From: an uncultured Spirochaetaceae bacterium
GTDB taxonomy: Bacteria > Spirochaetota > Spirochaetia > Treponematales > Treponemataceae
Direction of reading: 5' to 3'
Length of the DNA: 15,185 nt
Assembly: GCA_902766345.1 (NCBI GenBank)
Contig: CACXDK010000223.1
Location: forward strand, 1-15,185
Notes under the pieces: model-generated
Told to the model about the DNA's origin: nothing
Database searches by the model: none
The model's input: the letters and a program-made list of their open reading frames with translations, nothing else
Shown: positions 1 through 7,346 of the stretch, piece by piece
Position numbering within the stretch: position 1 is the first letter of the stretch
How the letters are laid out: each line of letters begins with the position of its first letter
Program-made: the position numbers and the translations under genes

Positions 1-592
1 CCATTCCTGCCTGAATGCGAGGATTTGCATCATGACCCGGACAGTTTGGAATTGAAGGATCTTCGTGAACTTCAAGACCTACACCATGACCGCAATAGTC
101 ATATACTACGCCGTATCCGTTCTGTTTGTGTGCAATGTCATATACGGCATTTGAAATGTGGCTAATTCTGTTTCCAGGTACACATGCAAGAATTCCTGCG
201 TTAAGGCTTTCTCTTGTTACCTGTACAAGCTTTTTATGCTTAGGTTTTACATTGCCAACCATGACTGTGTGTGTACTGTCTGAAATGTAGCCGTTAAGGT
301 TTATGCCTATATCCAAAGAAACAAGGTCGCCGTCATGGACAATCTTATTCTTTGAAGGTACACCGTGAATAACTTCTTCATTGATGCTTATACATGCAGC
401 TCCAGGGAATCCTTCCTGATACCATGCAGGTTTTCCTCCGAATCTGGTCATGAATTCAACGCACCATTCATCAATCTGTTTTGTGGATACTCCAGGTTTT
501 ACCTTAGGAATTATTTCATTAAACAAATCTGCCAGAAGATGACAGCTTTTTCTAATTTCAATAATTTCCTTGTCATTCTTTAATCTTATCAT
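1..592 (-). CDS. map: Methionine aminopeptidase, type I (C-terminus cut by window edge)
   Basis: Removes the initiator methionine from nascent cytosolic proteins; a two-metal enzyme of the pita-bread fold. 197 codons are visible from an ATG at 592 and the frame is open to the left edge. Family hallmarks are the substrate-pocket His in VIHGVP (about residue 76), metal ligands Asp94 (SLDIG) and Asp105 (SDSTHT), and His169 in GHGVG followed by LEVHEDP. The last two metal ligands, both Glu, would lie beyond the edge, so activity cannot be fully checked. There is no long N-terminal extension, so this is the short bacterial form. An AGAGG ribosome binding site (601-605) lies 8 bases before the ATG. 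The J-domain gene ends 43 bases upstream on the same strand, with no convincing terminator between, so co-transcription is likely. Confidence 0.95.
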   Translation of the reverse strand, partial: MIRLKNDKEIIEIRKSCHLLADLFNEIIPKVKPGVSTKQIDEWCVEFMTRFGGKPAWYQEGFPGAACISINEEVIHGVPSKNKIVHDGDLVSLDIGINLNGYISDSTHTVMVGNVKPKHKKLVQVTRESLNAGILACVPGNRISHISNAVYDIAHKQNGYGVVYDYCGHGVGLEVHEDPSIPNCPGHDANPRIQAGM

Positions 593-634
593 ATATATTA
601 CCTCTTTCTATTCCAAATAAATCAGGCTTATGCC

Positions 635-1396
635 CTATGAAACAAGCCTCAAGGATTCTTCCCTGCAAACTCTCGCCGTGTACTTGTCTCCGATCCGCTC
701 ATAAGCATCTGCCATTTTTTGCAGGAAGTAAGAATCATCGGACTTTTCAAATTTAAGATCCAGTGCTCGTTCCCATGCATCTATGGCAAGTTCGTCATTT
801 ACCTGACCGTCAATATTATTACGTAATATGTGTCGTGTAAGGCTTTTTACTTCTGGAAAGAACAGCTTAAAGTAGCTGTAGCTGAATTCCATCTTTATTA
901 TCTGTTCCAAAAGTATAACGGCATCATAATATTCCTGCCTTAAAACAAGTTCTTCTGAAAGGATAAAGCCGTAATCCATGAAATCCTCTCGGGTAAACCA
1001 TTTTGAAAGCTTAAAACCAGAGCGGGTCATATTCATACGCTTGAATTCCGCTACAGCAGAATCTTCCTTATTATGTGTAAGGTCAAAGAATATCAGTTTT
1101 GAACGGCTTTCATCGTCATCTCTTTCCATTAACCAGGTTCTATAATCGAAAGACTGTTTGGTTCCAGCCGTATGTGTAGAATGAGATGAGTTTTTATATG
1201 CAAAGGATTCATCAAAAAGACTGCGCGATTTTATGTCTGAAAGTGTTTCGTAAGCCTGTACCAGCTCCCTGAATTTTTCGGAATCTTCATGAGTAATATC
1301 AGGATGAAGAAGCTTTGCTTTTTGTCTGTAGGCTCTACGGATTTCTGCAGCAGTCGCATTGTGCGGAACACCTAGAATTTTGTAACAGTCACGCAT
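635..1396 (-). CDS. J-domain (DnaJ-like) co-chaperone with helical C-terminus
   Basis: The N-terminal ~65 residues form a J domain: YKILGV, a basic helix II, the essential HPD tripeptide (residues 34-36 counted from the upstream GTG), then a helix with AYETLSD. J domains stimulate the ATPase of DnaK-type Hsp70s. There is no Gly/Phe region, no zinc-finger cysteines and no DnaJ substrate-binding domain, so this is a specialised class III type protein and not DnaJ itself. The remaining ~185 residues look helical and TPR-like (the end reads ADAYERIGDKYTARVCREESL). The open frame starts at a GTG at 1405, but the predicted promoter would start RNA near 1402, so I prefer the ATG at 1396. Neither start has a Shine-Dalgarno sequence. 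map follows on the same strand. The specific client is unknown. Confidence 0.88.
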   Translation of the reverse strand: MRDCYKILGVPHNATAAEIRRAYRQKAKLLHPDITHEDSEKFRELVQAYETLSDIKSRSLFDESFAYKNSSHSTHTAGTKQSFDYRTWLMERDDDESRSKLIFFDLTHNKEDSAVAEFKRMNMTRSGFKLSKWFTREDFMDYGFILSEELVLRQEYYDAVILLEQIIKMEFSYSYFKLFFPEVKSLTRHILRNNIDGQVNDELAIDAWERALDLKFEKSDDSYFLQKMADAYERIGDKYTARVCREESLRLVS

Positions 1397-1408
1397 ATTT
1401 TTCACGTA

Positions 1409-1437
1409 ATACTATACTTTTTTGCATAAATTTGCAA
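1409..1437 (-). promoter_or_regulatory. Predicted sigma70 promoter of the J-domain gene
   Basis: Minus-strand TTGCAA (1432-1437), a 17-base spacer, then TAGTAT (1409-1414). Expected transcription start is about 1402, within a few bases of the GTG (1405) and the preferred ATG (1396), so the leader would be about 5 bases or absent. Read by eye. Confidence 0.5.
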
Positions 1438-1471
1438 TGGCATGCAAAAATCAGTTTTACTTATTTAGAGG

Positions 1472-1500
1472 GAGACAAATAATAAAATATGTTGTAGAAT
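1472..1500 (+). promoter_or_regulatory. Predicted sigma70 promoter of the GGDEF-EAL gene
   Basis: GAGACA (1472-1477), 17-base spacer, TAGAAT (1495-1500). The start would fall near 1507, giving a leader of about 22 bases that carries the AAAAAGG ribosome binding site (1512-1518). Confidence 0.5.
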
Positions 1501-1528
1501 AAACTCATAATAAAAAGGTTTTGAAACC

Positions 1529-3199
1529 ATGACTATAAGAAAAAGTTGTTTATTTATTGTACTTGCTTTTGTTTTGCTTGCATTAGATTTTATTCCTCTT
1601 TTTTTGTTGGACAGATATTTTTATCTGTGGAACATGCCTATTTCTGGTAATTCTGTTTCAACAATTTTATTGGTTATACAGCTTTTTCTCGGGGTCTTTA
1701 CAACTGTAATTTATAAAAATACAGGTGTAATCTTAGAAGGCTTTGTTTTGTCAACAAACATTGCAATTGTCCTTTCTTTATTCCTTGAAACAAGTAATAT
1801 CAACCTTATAACAATACTTGGCACAATTATATCTCATTTATTTTCTGTATTTGTAATAGCATTCCTTTTAAGAAGAACTGTTAGAATTAATAAAATTCTT
1901 CTGGAGTTTGCTCATACCGATTATTTAACAGGTGCTAAAAACCTTCGCTGCTTGGAATATGATTTAAATGAACTTGTAAACAAGAAGTCCCGTTTTGCAA
2001 TGATGTTGCTGGATTTGGACGCTTTCAAGCATATTAATGAAGTTCGGGGCTATAAATGTGGTAATGAAGTTTTGAAAAATCTTGTTGCCCGCTGGCATAA
2101 TCTTCTTGAAAACACAAATAACAGCCTTTATCGAATAAATGGTGATGAATTTTCAATTTTGTTCAAAGATTACAAAAATAAAGAAGAGTTAAAATCTTAC
2201 ATTCGTACTATTGCATCTTCTTTTGACTCCCCTGTGCGAACAGGAAAGTTTGAGAATTTTATTTGTGCTTATGCGGGCATTGTAGAATACCCTGAAAATT
2301 CTTCAAGAGTAGAACAGCTTAGGCAGTTTGCAGATGCAGCTTTATCTGATGCAAAAAAGAAAGTGAGGGGAAAGGATAAGTTTAGATTCTGCAATTTTAA
2401 TTCTGATACTTTGCAGAAAATAAAAAAAGAACTTTTTATTTCTGATGTTTTACAGAAAGCCATATCTTATAATCTTCTTTCGCTGAATTTTCAACCTCAA
2501 TATGATGCAAAAACAAAAAAACTTCACGGTTTTGAATGTCTTATTCGTCTGCATGACTTCGAGGGGAACGATATTAGTCCAGAGGATTTTATTCCTATTG
2601 CAGAAAAAGAGGGCTTTATTTACGACATTGGTGAATGGGTAATAAAAAACGGTATAAAGGCGTTTAAGGCAGCTCTAGATAATGCGAGTGCTGATAACAA
2701 AGCTGTCACACTTTCCATTAACATTTCCTGCAGTCAATTTTTGGATGATACTTTTGTTGAGTTCTGTAAAAAAAGCATTTTTGACAGTCAGATAAATGCC
2801 AATAATCTTATGTTTGAAATTACAGAATCAGTCCTTGTTGAATCAACGGACATGGCATTTAAATTCATTCAAGAACTTAATGCCAACGGTGTGAATATTT
2901 CAATTGATGATTTTGGAACAGGCTATTCTTCTTTGAGTTATATTTACAAATTCAACTTTAAGGAATTAAAAATAGATAAAAGCTTTACGGATACAATCTG
3001 CAACAGCAAGAAAAATGATTCATTCATTAAGATGATTATAGCCGTATGCCATCGTTTTGGACTTCAAGTTGTAACAGAAGGTGTAGAAAATGAGGAGCAA
3101 TATCAAAAACTGCTACATGATGGCTGCGATATTATTCAAGGCTATTATTTTTCACGCCCAGTCGATGAAAAACACATGGCTGAGCTTATGGCTCAGTAA
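1529..3199 (+). CDS. Membrane GGDEF-EAL protein; probable c-di-GMP phosphodiesterase with degenerate cyclase domain
   Basis: 556 residues. About four membrane helices (roughly 8-28, 44-62, 68-87, 94-115) precede a GGDEF domain (about 128-290) and an EAL domain (about 308-556). The cyclase domain is altered: signature NGDEF (204-208), INE instead of IND after the metal-binding LDLD, GNEVL with Asn179 where the guanine-contacting Asp usually sits, and no RxxD inhibitory site. The EAL domain reads ECL (336-338) but keeps every expected catalytic or metal residue: Glu336, Asn398, Glu430, Asp460-Asp461 (DDFGTGYSS), Lys481, Glu517 and Gln537. I infer hydrolysis of cyclic di-GMP to pGpG at the membrane, with the GGDEF domain perhaps acting as a GTP sensor. 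No recognisable periplasmic sensor domain is present. It is monocistronic and ends at a strong terminator. Confidence 0.93.
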   Translation: MTIRKSCLFIVLAFVLLALDFIPLFLLDRYFYLWNMPISGNSVSTILLVIQLFLGVFTTVIYKNTGVILEGFVLSTNIAIVLSLFLETSNINLITILGTIISHLFSVFVIAFLLRRTVRINKILLEFAHTDYLTGAKNLRCLEYDLNELVNKKSRFAMMLLDLDAFKHINEVRGYKCGNEVLKNLVARWHNLLENTNNSLYRINGDEFSILFKDYKNKEELKSYIRTIASSFDSPVRTGKFENFICAYAGIVEYPENSSRVEQLRQFADAALSDAKKKVRGKDKFRFCNFNSDTLQKIKKELFISDVLQKAISYNLLSLNFQPQYDAKTKKLHGFECLIRLHDFEGNDISPEDFIPIAEKEGFIYDIGEWVIKNGIKAFKAALDNASADNKAVTLSINISCSQFLDDTFVEFCKKSIFDSQINANNLMFEITESVLVESTDMAFKFIQELNANGVNISIDDFGTGYSSLSYIYKFNFKELKIDKSFTDTICNSKKNDSFIKMIIAVCHRFGLQVVTEGVENEEQYQKLLHDGCDIIQGYYFSRPVDEKHMAELMAQ

Positions 3200-3204
3200 A
3201 AGAA

Positions 3205-3236
3205 AAAGGCTATCCAAAATATTTTGGATAGCCTTT
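3205..3236. terminator. Bidirectional intrinsic terminator
   Basis: A perfect 32-base palindrome with GGCTATCC/GGATAGCC arms, followed by TTTCTTTT on the plus strand and, read on the minus strand, by a T-rich run complementary to AGAAAAA. It sits between the convergent GGDEF-EAL gene (ends 3199) and XRE-cupin gene (ends 3259) and should end both transcripts. Confidence 0.93.
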
Positions 3237-3258
3237 CTTTTGTCTTATACAATATATC

Positions 3259-3858
3259 TTATACAAACCGTTGGGCAGGTGTTAAAATCCATAGTGCTTT
3301 TAGTTGTTGTTGCCCCTTGTTTTCTAATGTATGAGGAGCACTTGCACTGAAAGATATGCTGTCGCCCTGTTCCAGTTCATATTCTGAGTTTTGATAAATT
3401 AAACTGCCTTTTCCTTCTAGGATTATTCCAAGTTCCCTTCCCAAATGTCCGTAATGACCGCGGTGGGTTTTTCCTCCTACTGGAATTGTGATTATGTAGC
3501 TTTCAATGGAATTCTGCCCGTCTTTTTCATGTGGTTTTGAAACTTCTTCGTAAACAATTTCTTCTTCGTGAATTGTTCTTCGTTCGCCTGCATGAACGAC
3601 AGATACAGGACGTCTCTGATTATATTCTTCAAAAAGATATTCAAGATTTAAATCAAGTACGTTTGCAAGGGAGAGTAGTGTATCTATTGCTGGAGAAACT
3701 CTGTTGCGCTCTATCTGAGATATAAGACTTTCGCTTACACCAGCCTGTTGTGCAACAGTTTTAAGAGTCAGGTGTTTTTTTTCTCTTACGGCACGTATCT
3801 TTTCGCCAAAGTGATAGGATTTTACAGATATATCACTTTTGTTTGTTTTTTCTTCCAT
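3259..3858 (-). CDS. XRE-family transcriptional regulator with C-terminal cupin domain
   Basis: 199 residues. An HTH_3/Xre DNA-binding domain spans about 16-72 (IRAVREKKHLTLKTVAQQAG, then VSESLISQIERNRVSP, a classic recognition-helix signature). A short linker leads to a cupin_2 beta-barrel at about 115-195 with Glu142 in RELGIILEGKG, the ELEQGDSISF turn and His176 in APHTLEN. This layout is that of the SutR/PuuR-like family, whose cupin usually senses a small ligand and controls metabolic or transport genes. The ligand cannot be read from sequence. The cupin lacks the full set of metal ligands, so it is more likely a sensor than an enzyme. The ATG at 3858 has an AAAGGAAAAG ribosome binding site (3861-3870). 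It is the second gene of an operon, 24 bases after the unknown helical protein, and ends at the shared terminator. Confidence 0.92.
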   Translation of the reverse strand: MEEKTNKSDISVKSYHFGEKIRAVREKKHLTLKTVAQQAGVSESLISQIERNRVSPAIDTLLSLANVLDLNLEYLFEEYNQRRPVSVVHAGERRTIHEEEIVYEEVSKPHEKDGQNSIESYIITIPVGGKTHRGHYGHLGRELGIILEGKGSLIYQNSEYELEQGDSISFSASAPHTLENKGQQQLKALWILTPAQRFV

Positions 3859-3882
3859 ATCTTTTCCTTTATTGTGAAGACC

Positions 3883-4977
3883 TTATTCTGCAAATGAATC
3901 TTTTTTCTGTTTTTCTTTGTTCTGTTCCATGACAAACTGAATAAAGAAGTCTTCAAGTGTGTGTTTTGGACCTTCAAGATGCAGTCTCTGTCTTGCCCGT
4001 GCATTATCTCGGCGGACTGTGTACAGCAAATAGAAGTCTCTGTAGTCAAGGTTAATATCTGTTTTAACTCTTTCTCCAAGATATGCACTTACTTCATCAC
4101 GACCAATTGCCTTAACGCCTTGTTCCTTAAGGATTGTTCTAAGTCTGTTTATCTGCTCGTATGAAATTCCAAAAAGGAATTCCTCCATTGCCTGTGAAAC
4201 TTCTTTTTCTCCAAGTCTTTTTTTTATGAAGTAATTCCACTGTGCGTCCATTTGGATGCTTACCAAAAGAAGTTCACTTGTTCCCATCATTGTTCCAAAA
4301 GCTGGAGCAAGCTGTCTTCTTGCCCTCCAGACAGCTTGAAGAACTGGTGCAATGTCGGTAATTGTCTGGTCTGCACGGTGTTCCCATAGAATTATGAGGG
4401 AGGTTGCAAGTTCCCGTCTTGTTTCAATGGAAATTGTTTTGTCTCTAATCAGGTTCAGATATACATCTTCTGCCATAAGAGTAAACATCATGGATATTGT
4501 TTCGTCAAAATATTCTTCTGCCTGCTTTTCATCCATGTTTACATAATTTTTTGCCAGTTTATACATTGAATAGAATGTATGCATTTTTGAAACAAGCAAG
4601 CCTTTTCCGAGTGTTGCTTTTGACGGAAGATGAAGGGTTGTATCACCTTCTTCCTGATATGATACAAGACTTTCTACCAATGCTTCTGGAGTGCGTACTG
4701 TTGTGTTTGTTACTGTACGTTCCAACAAAGATGGAAAGGTTGCAATTACTTTTGCGAGATTTTCTACTTTTCTTAGTCGTTCTTCCAAATGTTCCAGTTT
4801 CTGAGGAGCGTGTTTATGAAGCTCATCCAGAAGTTTCTTTATGAGTTTCTGCTGGTAAGGGGTTATTAATATGATGCCTGATGAAATTGTATCATTTTTT
4901 ATGTCTTTTTTATCAAAAAATGAATCAATACTTACCGGGACAAACTCGTTTATATCTGGAACTTTATTATTTTCCAT
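3883..4977 (-). CDS. Conserved-type hypothetical protein, mostly helical, cytosolic
   Basis: About 364 residues; I do not recognise the family. The sequence is rich in charged amphipathic helices (for example [20 protein letters not shown] and [19 protein letters not shown]), with no signal peptide, membrane helix, cysteine cluster or known catalytic motif. It ends in a Lys/Gln/Glu-rich tail. Two earlier in-frame ATGs exist at 4986 and 4983. The predicted -10 box overlaps the first of them, so RNA probably starts near 4979 and the ATG at 4977 (MENNKVPD) is the better start; none of the three has a Shine-Dalgarno sequence. It is co-transcribed with the XRE-cupin regulator 24 bases downstream, so the regulator may control this gene or answer the same condition. 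A structural or scaffold role is possible but unsupported. Confidence 0.85.
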   Translation of the reverse strand: MENNKVPDINEFVPVSIDSFFDKKDIKNDTISSGIILITPYQQKLIKKLLDELHKHAPQKLEHLEERLRKVENLAKVIATFPSLLERTVTNTTVRTPEALVESLVSYQEEGDTTLHLPSKATLGKGLLVSKMHTFYSMYKLAKNYVNMDEKQAEEYFDETISMMFTLMAEDVYLNLIRDKTISIETRRELATSLIILWEHRADQTITDIAPVLQAVWRARRQLAPAFGTMMGTSELLLVSIQMDAQWNYFIKKRLGEKEVSQAMEEFLFGISYEQINRLRTILKEQGVKAIGRDEVSAYLGERVKTDINLDYRDFYLLYTVRRDNARARQRLHLEGPKHTLEDFFIQFVMEQNKEKQKKDSFAE

Positions 4978-4985
4978 ACTCATCA

Positions 4986-5015
4986 TTTGTATTTTCGGTG
5001 TTTTTTTTATGTCAA
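4986..5015 (-). promoter_or_regulatory. Predicted promoter of the hypothetical/XRE-cupin operon
   Basis: Minus-strand consensus TTGACA (5010-5015), 18-base spacer, then TACAAA (4986-4991), which touches the first in-frame ATG. This favours RNA initiation near the ATG at 4977 with almost no leader. Confidence 0.45.
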
Positions 5016-5078
5016 TTCAATGAATTTTTGAGTTCTTTTCTAGTGAAATCCGATCTTAAAAGTACCGATGATTACTAC

Positions 5079-6695
5079 ATGAAGAAGTTTGTTTTGCTTT
5101 TTAGTCTGTTTTTATCTATAATAAGTGGCATTTCTTTTGCTGCTGATAAGTCTCTGGAAAATCTCTTTGTCTTCAAGGATGACATTGTTGTTGAAGAGCG
5201 GGATTCTGACTGGCAGGCAAATGGTGTTGATCTTTATATTCGCAAAAAGGATGGTATGGAAAGTGTCATGCTTGTTGAGACTTCCAAAGATCCTGAAGGC
5301 AAAATGGATAACTTTGCTTACCGTGCGGAAGAATATAATACTGTAAACGGTGATGAAATACGTTATCTTAATGGAGAAGTATTAAAATCTGAATATGCAA
5401 AATATAGTTTGATTTCATCTACTGTCGTGCAGCATCCTAAACTTGGAGACTGTTTTCATATCTATATTCCAAGAAAGCTTGTTTATGGATATCCATGGGA
5501 GCGTCATGGTTCTGTTACTATAGATAAAGGATTCTTTATTAACATCCGTACGTTTACTAAAAAATATTGTGACTATTCTGGAAAATTTGCAGATAACCCG
5601 TTTATGTTTGATTATCAAACTCTTACAACTATAACAAAACGGGAAAAGTCTAAGCCTCCTGCACCAAAAAAAGAGAAACCTAAGAAGGAAAAAAAGCCAG
5701 AACCTCCTGTTGAAGAAAAGAAAGATGTTGTACCAGAAGATGATGGTTTTGTTCCAACAGAGGACGTAATAAAAGAAATTGAACCAAAAAAGCCAGAGCC
5801 TGAACCAGAACCCGAGCCGGAGCCGGAACCAGAGCCTGTTATAATTCCAGAGGAAGAAATTAAGGAACTTGAGCCAGAACCTGTTGTAGAGGAACCAGAA
5901 CCTGAGCCAGAGCCGGAACCTGTGTTTATTCCAGAAGAGGAAATTAAGGAGGAGGAACCAGAACCCGAGCCGGAGCCTGAGCCTGAGCCTGTAGTTGAAG
6001 AGCCTGAGCCTGAACCAGAACCCGAGCCAGAGCCAGAACCGGAACCTGCTATTACGTTGACAGATGACTATGATGCTAAGGCTGCAAATGAGTTTAACAA
6101 CCTTGCAGACCGTGGTAATGGTATGATGATGTATTCTAAGGGTGCTGATGCTCTTCCTGAAGATTTGTATAATCTTGTTGATTCTATAAATCCAAAAGGT
6201 GATGTTGATATTGTCTTTGCTATTGATGCAACAGGTAGTATGAAGGATGACCTTGAAAGTCTTAAAAAGAACTGGGTCCCTATGTTGATGGAACAGCTTG
6301 AAGACTTTGAGCATATTCGTCTTGGATTGTTGTTCTATCGTGATTATAAGGATGATTATTCTTATAAACAGTTGCCTGTTAAGATGTTTGAGTTTACGGA
6401 TTCTGGAGAGGTGTTCCAGTCAAACATTAATTCTATACGCATTAAAGGTAGTGAAGGTGGTGACATTCCAGAACCTGTATATGAAGCTTTGTATGCTAGT
6501 TTGAAGTATTTTGACTGGCGAAGTGATGCTACAAAAAAGATTATCTTGATTGGTGATGCTGCTCCACACAGCAAGCCTAGAGGAAAAGTACGAGTTACAC
6601 AGGATTCTGTAATGAAGCTTGCAGAAGAAATGGATGTATCTGTTGACTGTGTTATTGTGCCGGATGGAAACAGTAAAACCCGTCACTATTTCTAA
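5079..6695 (+). CDS. Exported von Willebrand factor A domain protein with long Glu-Pro repeat linker
   Basis: 538 residues from an ATG at 5079. The frame is open further upstream, but a clear Sec signal peptide begins here ([17 protein letters not shown], predicted cleavage at SFA-A near 21). A globular N-domain of unrecognised family (about 23-188) follows, then a Lys/Pro/Glu-rich linker (191-323) made largely of Glu-Pro repeats, then a vWA domain (about 374-530). The vWA metal site is visible: DATGSM (Asp383, Thr385, Ser387), GGD (Asp462) and Asp493 in GDAAPH, with WRSDATKK between. This resembles the vWA subclass that reads GGD.PE and WR..A.K....DAPPH. Such domains bind metal and a protein or matrix partner. 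I infer a periplasmic or surface adhesion or assembly factor. No Shine-Dalgarno sequence or good promoter was found just upstream. A bidirectional terminator follows. Confidence 0.88.
   Translation: MKKFVLLFSLFLSIISGISFAADKSLENLFVFKDDIVVEERDSDWQANGVDLYIRKKDGMESVMLVETSKDPEGKMDNFAYRAEEYNTVNGDEIRYLNGEVLKSEYAKYSLISSTVVQHPKLGDCFHIYIPRKLVYGYPWERHGSVTIDKGFFINIRTFTKKYCDYSGKFADNPFMFDYQTLTTITKREKSKPPAPKKEKPKKEKKPEPPVEEKKDVVPEDDGFVPTEDVIKEIEPKKPEPEPEPEPEPEPEPVIIPEEEIKELEPEPVVEEPEPEPEPEPVFIPEEEIKEEEPEPEPEPEPEPVVEEPEPEPEPEPEPEPEPAITLTDDYDAKAANEFNNLADRGNGMMMYSKGADALPEDLYNLVDSINPKGDVDIVFAIDATGSMKDDLESLKKNWVPMLMEQLEDFEHIRLGLLFYRDYKDDYSYKQLPVKMFEFTDSGEVFQSNINSIRIKGSEGGDIPEPVYEALYASLKYFDWRSDATKKIILIGDAAPHSKPRGKVRVTQDSVMKLAEEMDVSVDCVIVPDGNSKTRHYF
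5649..6047 (+). repeat. Glu-Pro coding repeat inside the vWA gene
   Basis: Linker residues 191-323. From residue 239 it is dominated by hexanucleotide codon pairs for Glu-Pro (GAA/GAG with CCA/CCT/CCG). Two larger units start at residues 254 (5838) and 282 (5922). Each has V(I/F)IPEEEIKE, a run of EP pairs, VVEE and a further run of EP pairs, and the second unit carries more EP pairs. All length variation in steps of six would stay in frame. Confidence 0.9.
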
Positions 6696-6713
6696 GTGAT
6701 ATGCCGTAAAAAT

Positions 6714-6765
6714 AAAAAGACCTGTACTTCATACGTTAATTTGTACGAAGTGCAGGTCTTTTTTT
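6714..6765. terminator. Bidirectional intrinsic terminator
   Basis: Long hairpin: AAGACCTGTACTTC pairs with GAAGTGCAGGTCTT (one G-T wobble), with T7 after it on the plus strand and a T-rich run (complement of AATAAAAA) on the minus strand. It lies between the convergent vWA gene (ends 6695) and lipoprotein gene (ends 6780). Confidence 0.92.
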
Positions 6766-6779
6766 ATGCTTGTTGTAAT

Positions 6780-7289
6780 TTAATTATAATAATATGCATC
6801 AGGATCATAATATTCGTCTTCATCGTAGTATTCATCTTCATCGGAATAATTATAATCGTCTGCTTCTGCATCGGCCTGCATTCTGCTCTGAATTTCTGCA
6901 AGCCTTTTTTCTGGAACTTTTGCCAGATCTGATTTTGCCAAAATGATGTATTCTCCAGGAAGCGAACCTGGAACGCTTGTATCGTAAATGTCGATTATTT
7001 CCTGTAACATTGGTACTGCAATGTCATATTTTTTCTGTTTTAAGTACAAATGTGCCAGTTCAAATCGTCCTTCTACATAATCATTTGTATAATTGCCATA
7101 TCTTTGGAGTAATATTTTATAATAATATTCAGCAACTCTATAATGATTTTTGTCATAAGCTGATTGTGCGAGCTGGATTATTTCTCTGTCTGACATATCG
7201 CTTGGAGGCGGATCTTTTGGAAGAGATTCGCATGAATAAAATGCCATAGTGGCTACTATAAAAAGCACTATAAATCTTGAACGTTTCAT
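6780..7289 (-). CDS. TPR-like lipoprotein with acidic, tyrosine-rich C-terminal tail
   Basis: 169 residues. The N-terminus is a lipoprotein signal: KRSR, a hydrophobic stretch, then FYSC with lipidated Cys20, a loose lipobox of the spirochaetal type. Residues ~35-135 read as two or three tetratricopeptide-like helical pairs (AQSAYDKNHYRVAEYYYKIL, then FELAHLYLKQKKYDIAVPML), similar to BamD/YfiO-type and other periplasmic TPR lipoproteins. The last 29 residues (141-169) are almost only Asp, Glu and Tyr (13 acidic, 9 Tyr) and have no counterpart I know in BamD. A role as an envelope scaffold is inferred from the fold. The ATG at 7289 has no Shine-Dalgarno sequence, and a predicted extended -10 box lies 6 bases upstream. 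It is monocistronic, divergent from argC, and ends at the shared terminator. Confidence 0.87.
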   Translation of the reverse strand: MKRSRFIVLFIVATMAFYSCESLPKDPPPSDMSDREIIQLAQSAYDKNHYRVAEYYYKILLQRYGNYTNDYVEGRFELAHLYLKQKKYDIAVPMLQEIIDIYDTSVPGSLPGEYIILAKSDLAKVPEKRLAEIQSRMQADAEADDYNYSDEDEYYDEDEYYDPDAYYYN

Positions 7290-7305
7290 GTTTTCAGTGT
7301 ATCAT
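7277..7305 (+). promoter_or_regulatory. Predicted sigma70 promoter of argC
   Basis: TTGAAC (7277-7282), 17-base spacer, TATCAT (7300-7305). Expected start is near 7312, leaving a leader of about 35 bases with the AGAGGTG ribosome binding site before the ATG at 7347. The -35 lies inside the first codons of the divergent lipoprotein gene. Confidence 0.6.
7296..7304 (-). promoter_or_regulatory. Predicted extended -10 promoter of the lipoprotein gene
   Basis: Minus-strand TGATACACT: the TGn extension plus TACACT (7296-7301), 6 bases before the ATG at 7289. The matching -35 is weak (TTTATT with a 17-base spacer). RNA would start at or next to the A of the ATG. It overlaps the argC -10 box on the other strand. 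Confidence 0.45.
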
Positions 7306-7346
7306 TTTTTTTAATTTTAATAAAGAAGCCCTAAAAGAGGTGAATT

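Noticed and set aside
612..654. Possible terminator between the J-domain gene and map (AGGCTT...AAGCCT)
   Set aside because: The stem is only about 6 bp with a 14-base loop and is followed by GATTTATTTGG, not a T run.
1517..1528. Inverted repeat GGTTTTGAAACC covering the GGDEF-EAL ribosome binding site
   Set aside because: At most 4-5 base pairs with a tiny loop; too weak to claim as a regulatory hairpin or operator.
4497..4844. A 115-codon plus-strand frame inside the hypothetical gene
   Set aside because: Hydrophobic-looking antisense shadow of a helix-coding gene, with no initiation signal.
4881..5078. N-terminal extension of the vWA frame to 4881
   Set aside because: It runs antisense through the neighbouring hypothetical gene and its promoter; a signal peptide begins cleanly at 5079.
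5790..6050. Possible CRISPR-like or non-coding tandem repeat
   Set aside because: The periodicity is six bases, in frame, encoding Glu-Pro; there are no unique spacers of constant length.
5415..6314. A 299-codon minus-strand open frame opposite the vWA gene
   Set aside because: It is the antisense of the Glu-Pro repeat, giving a low-complexity Phe/Leu/Arg/Trp protein, and has no ribosome binding site. The plus-strand protein has a signal peptide and a vWA domain.
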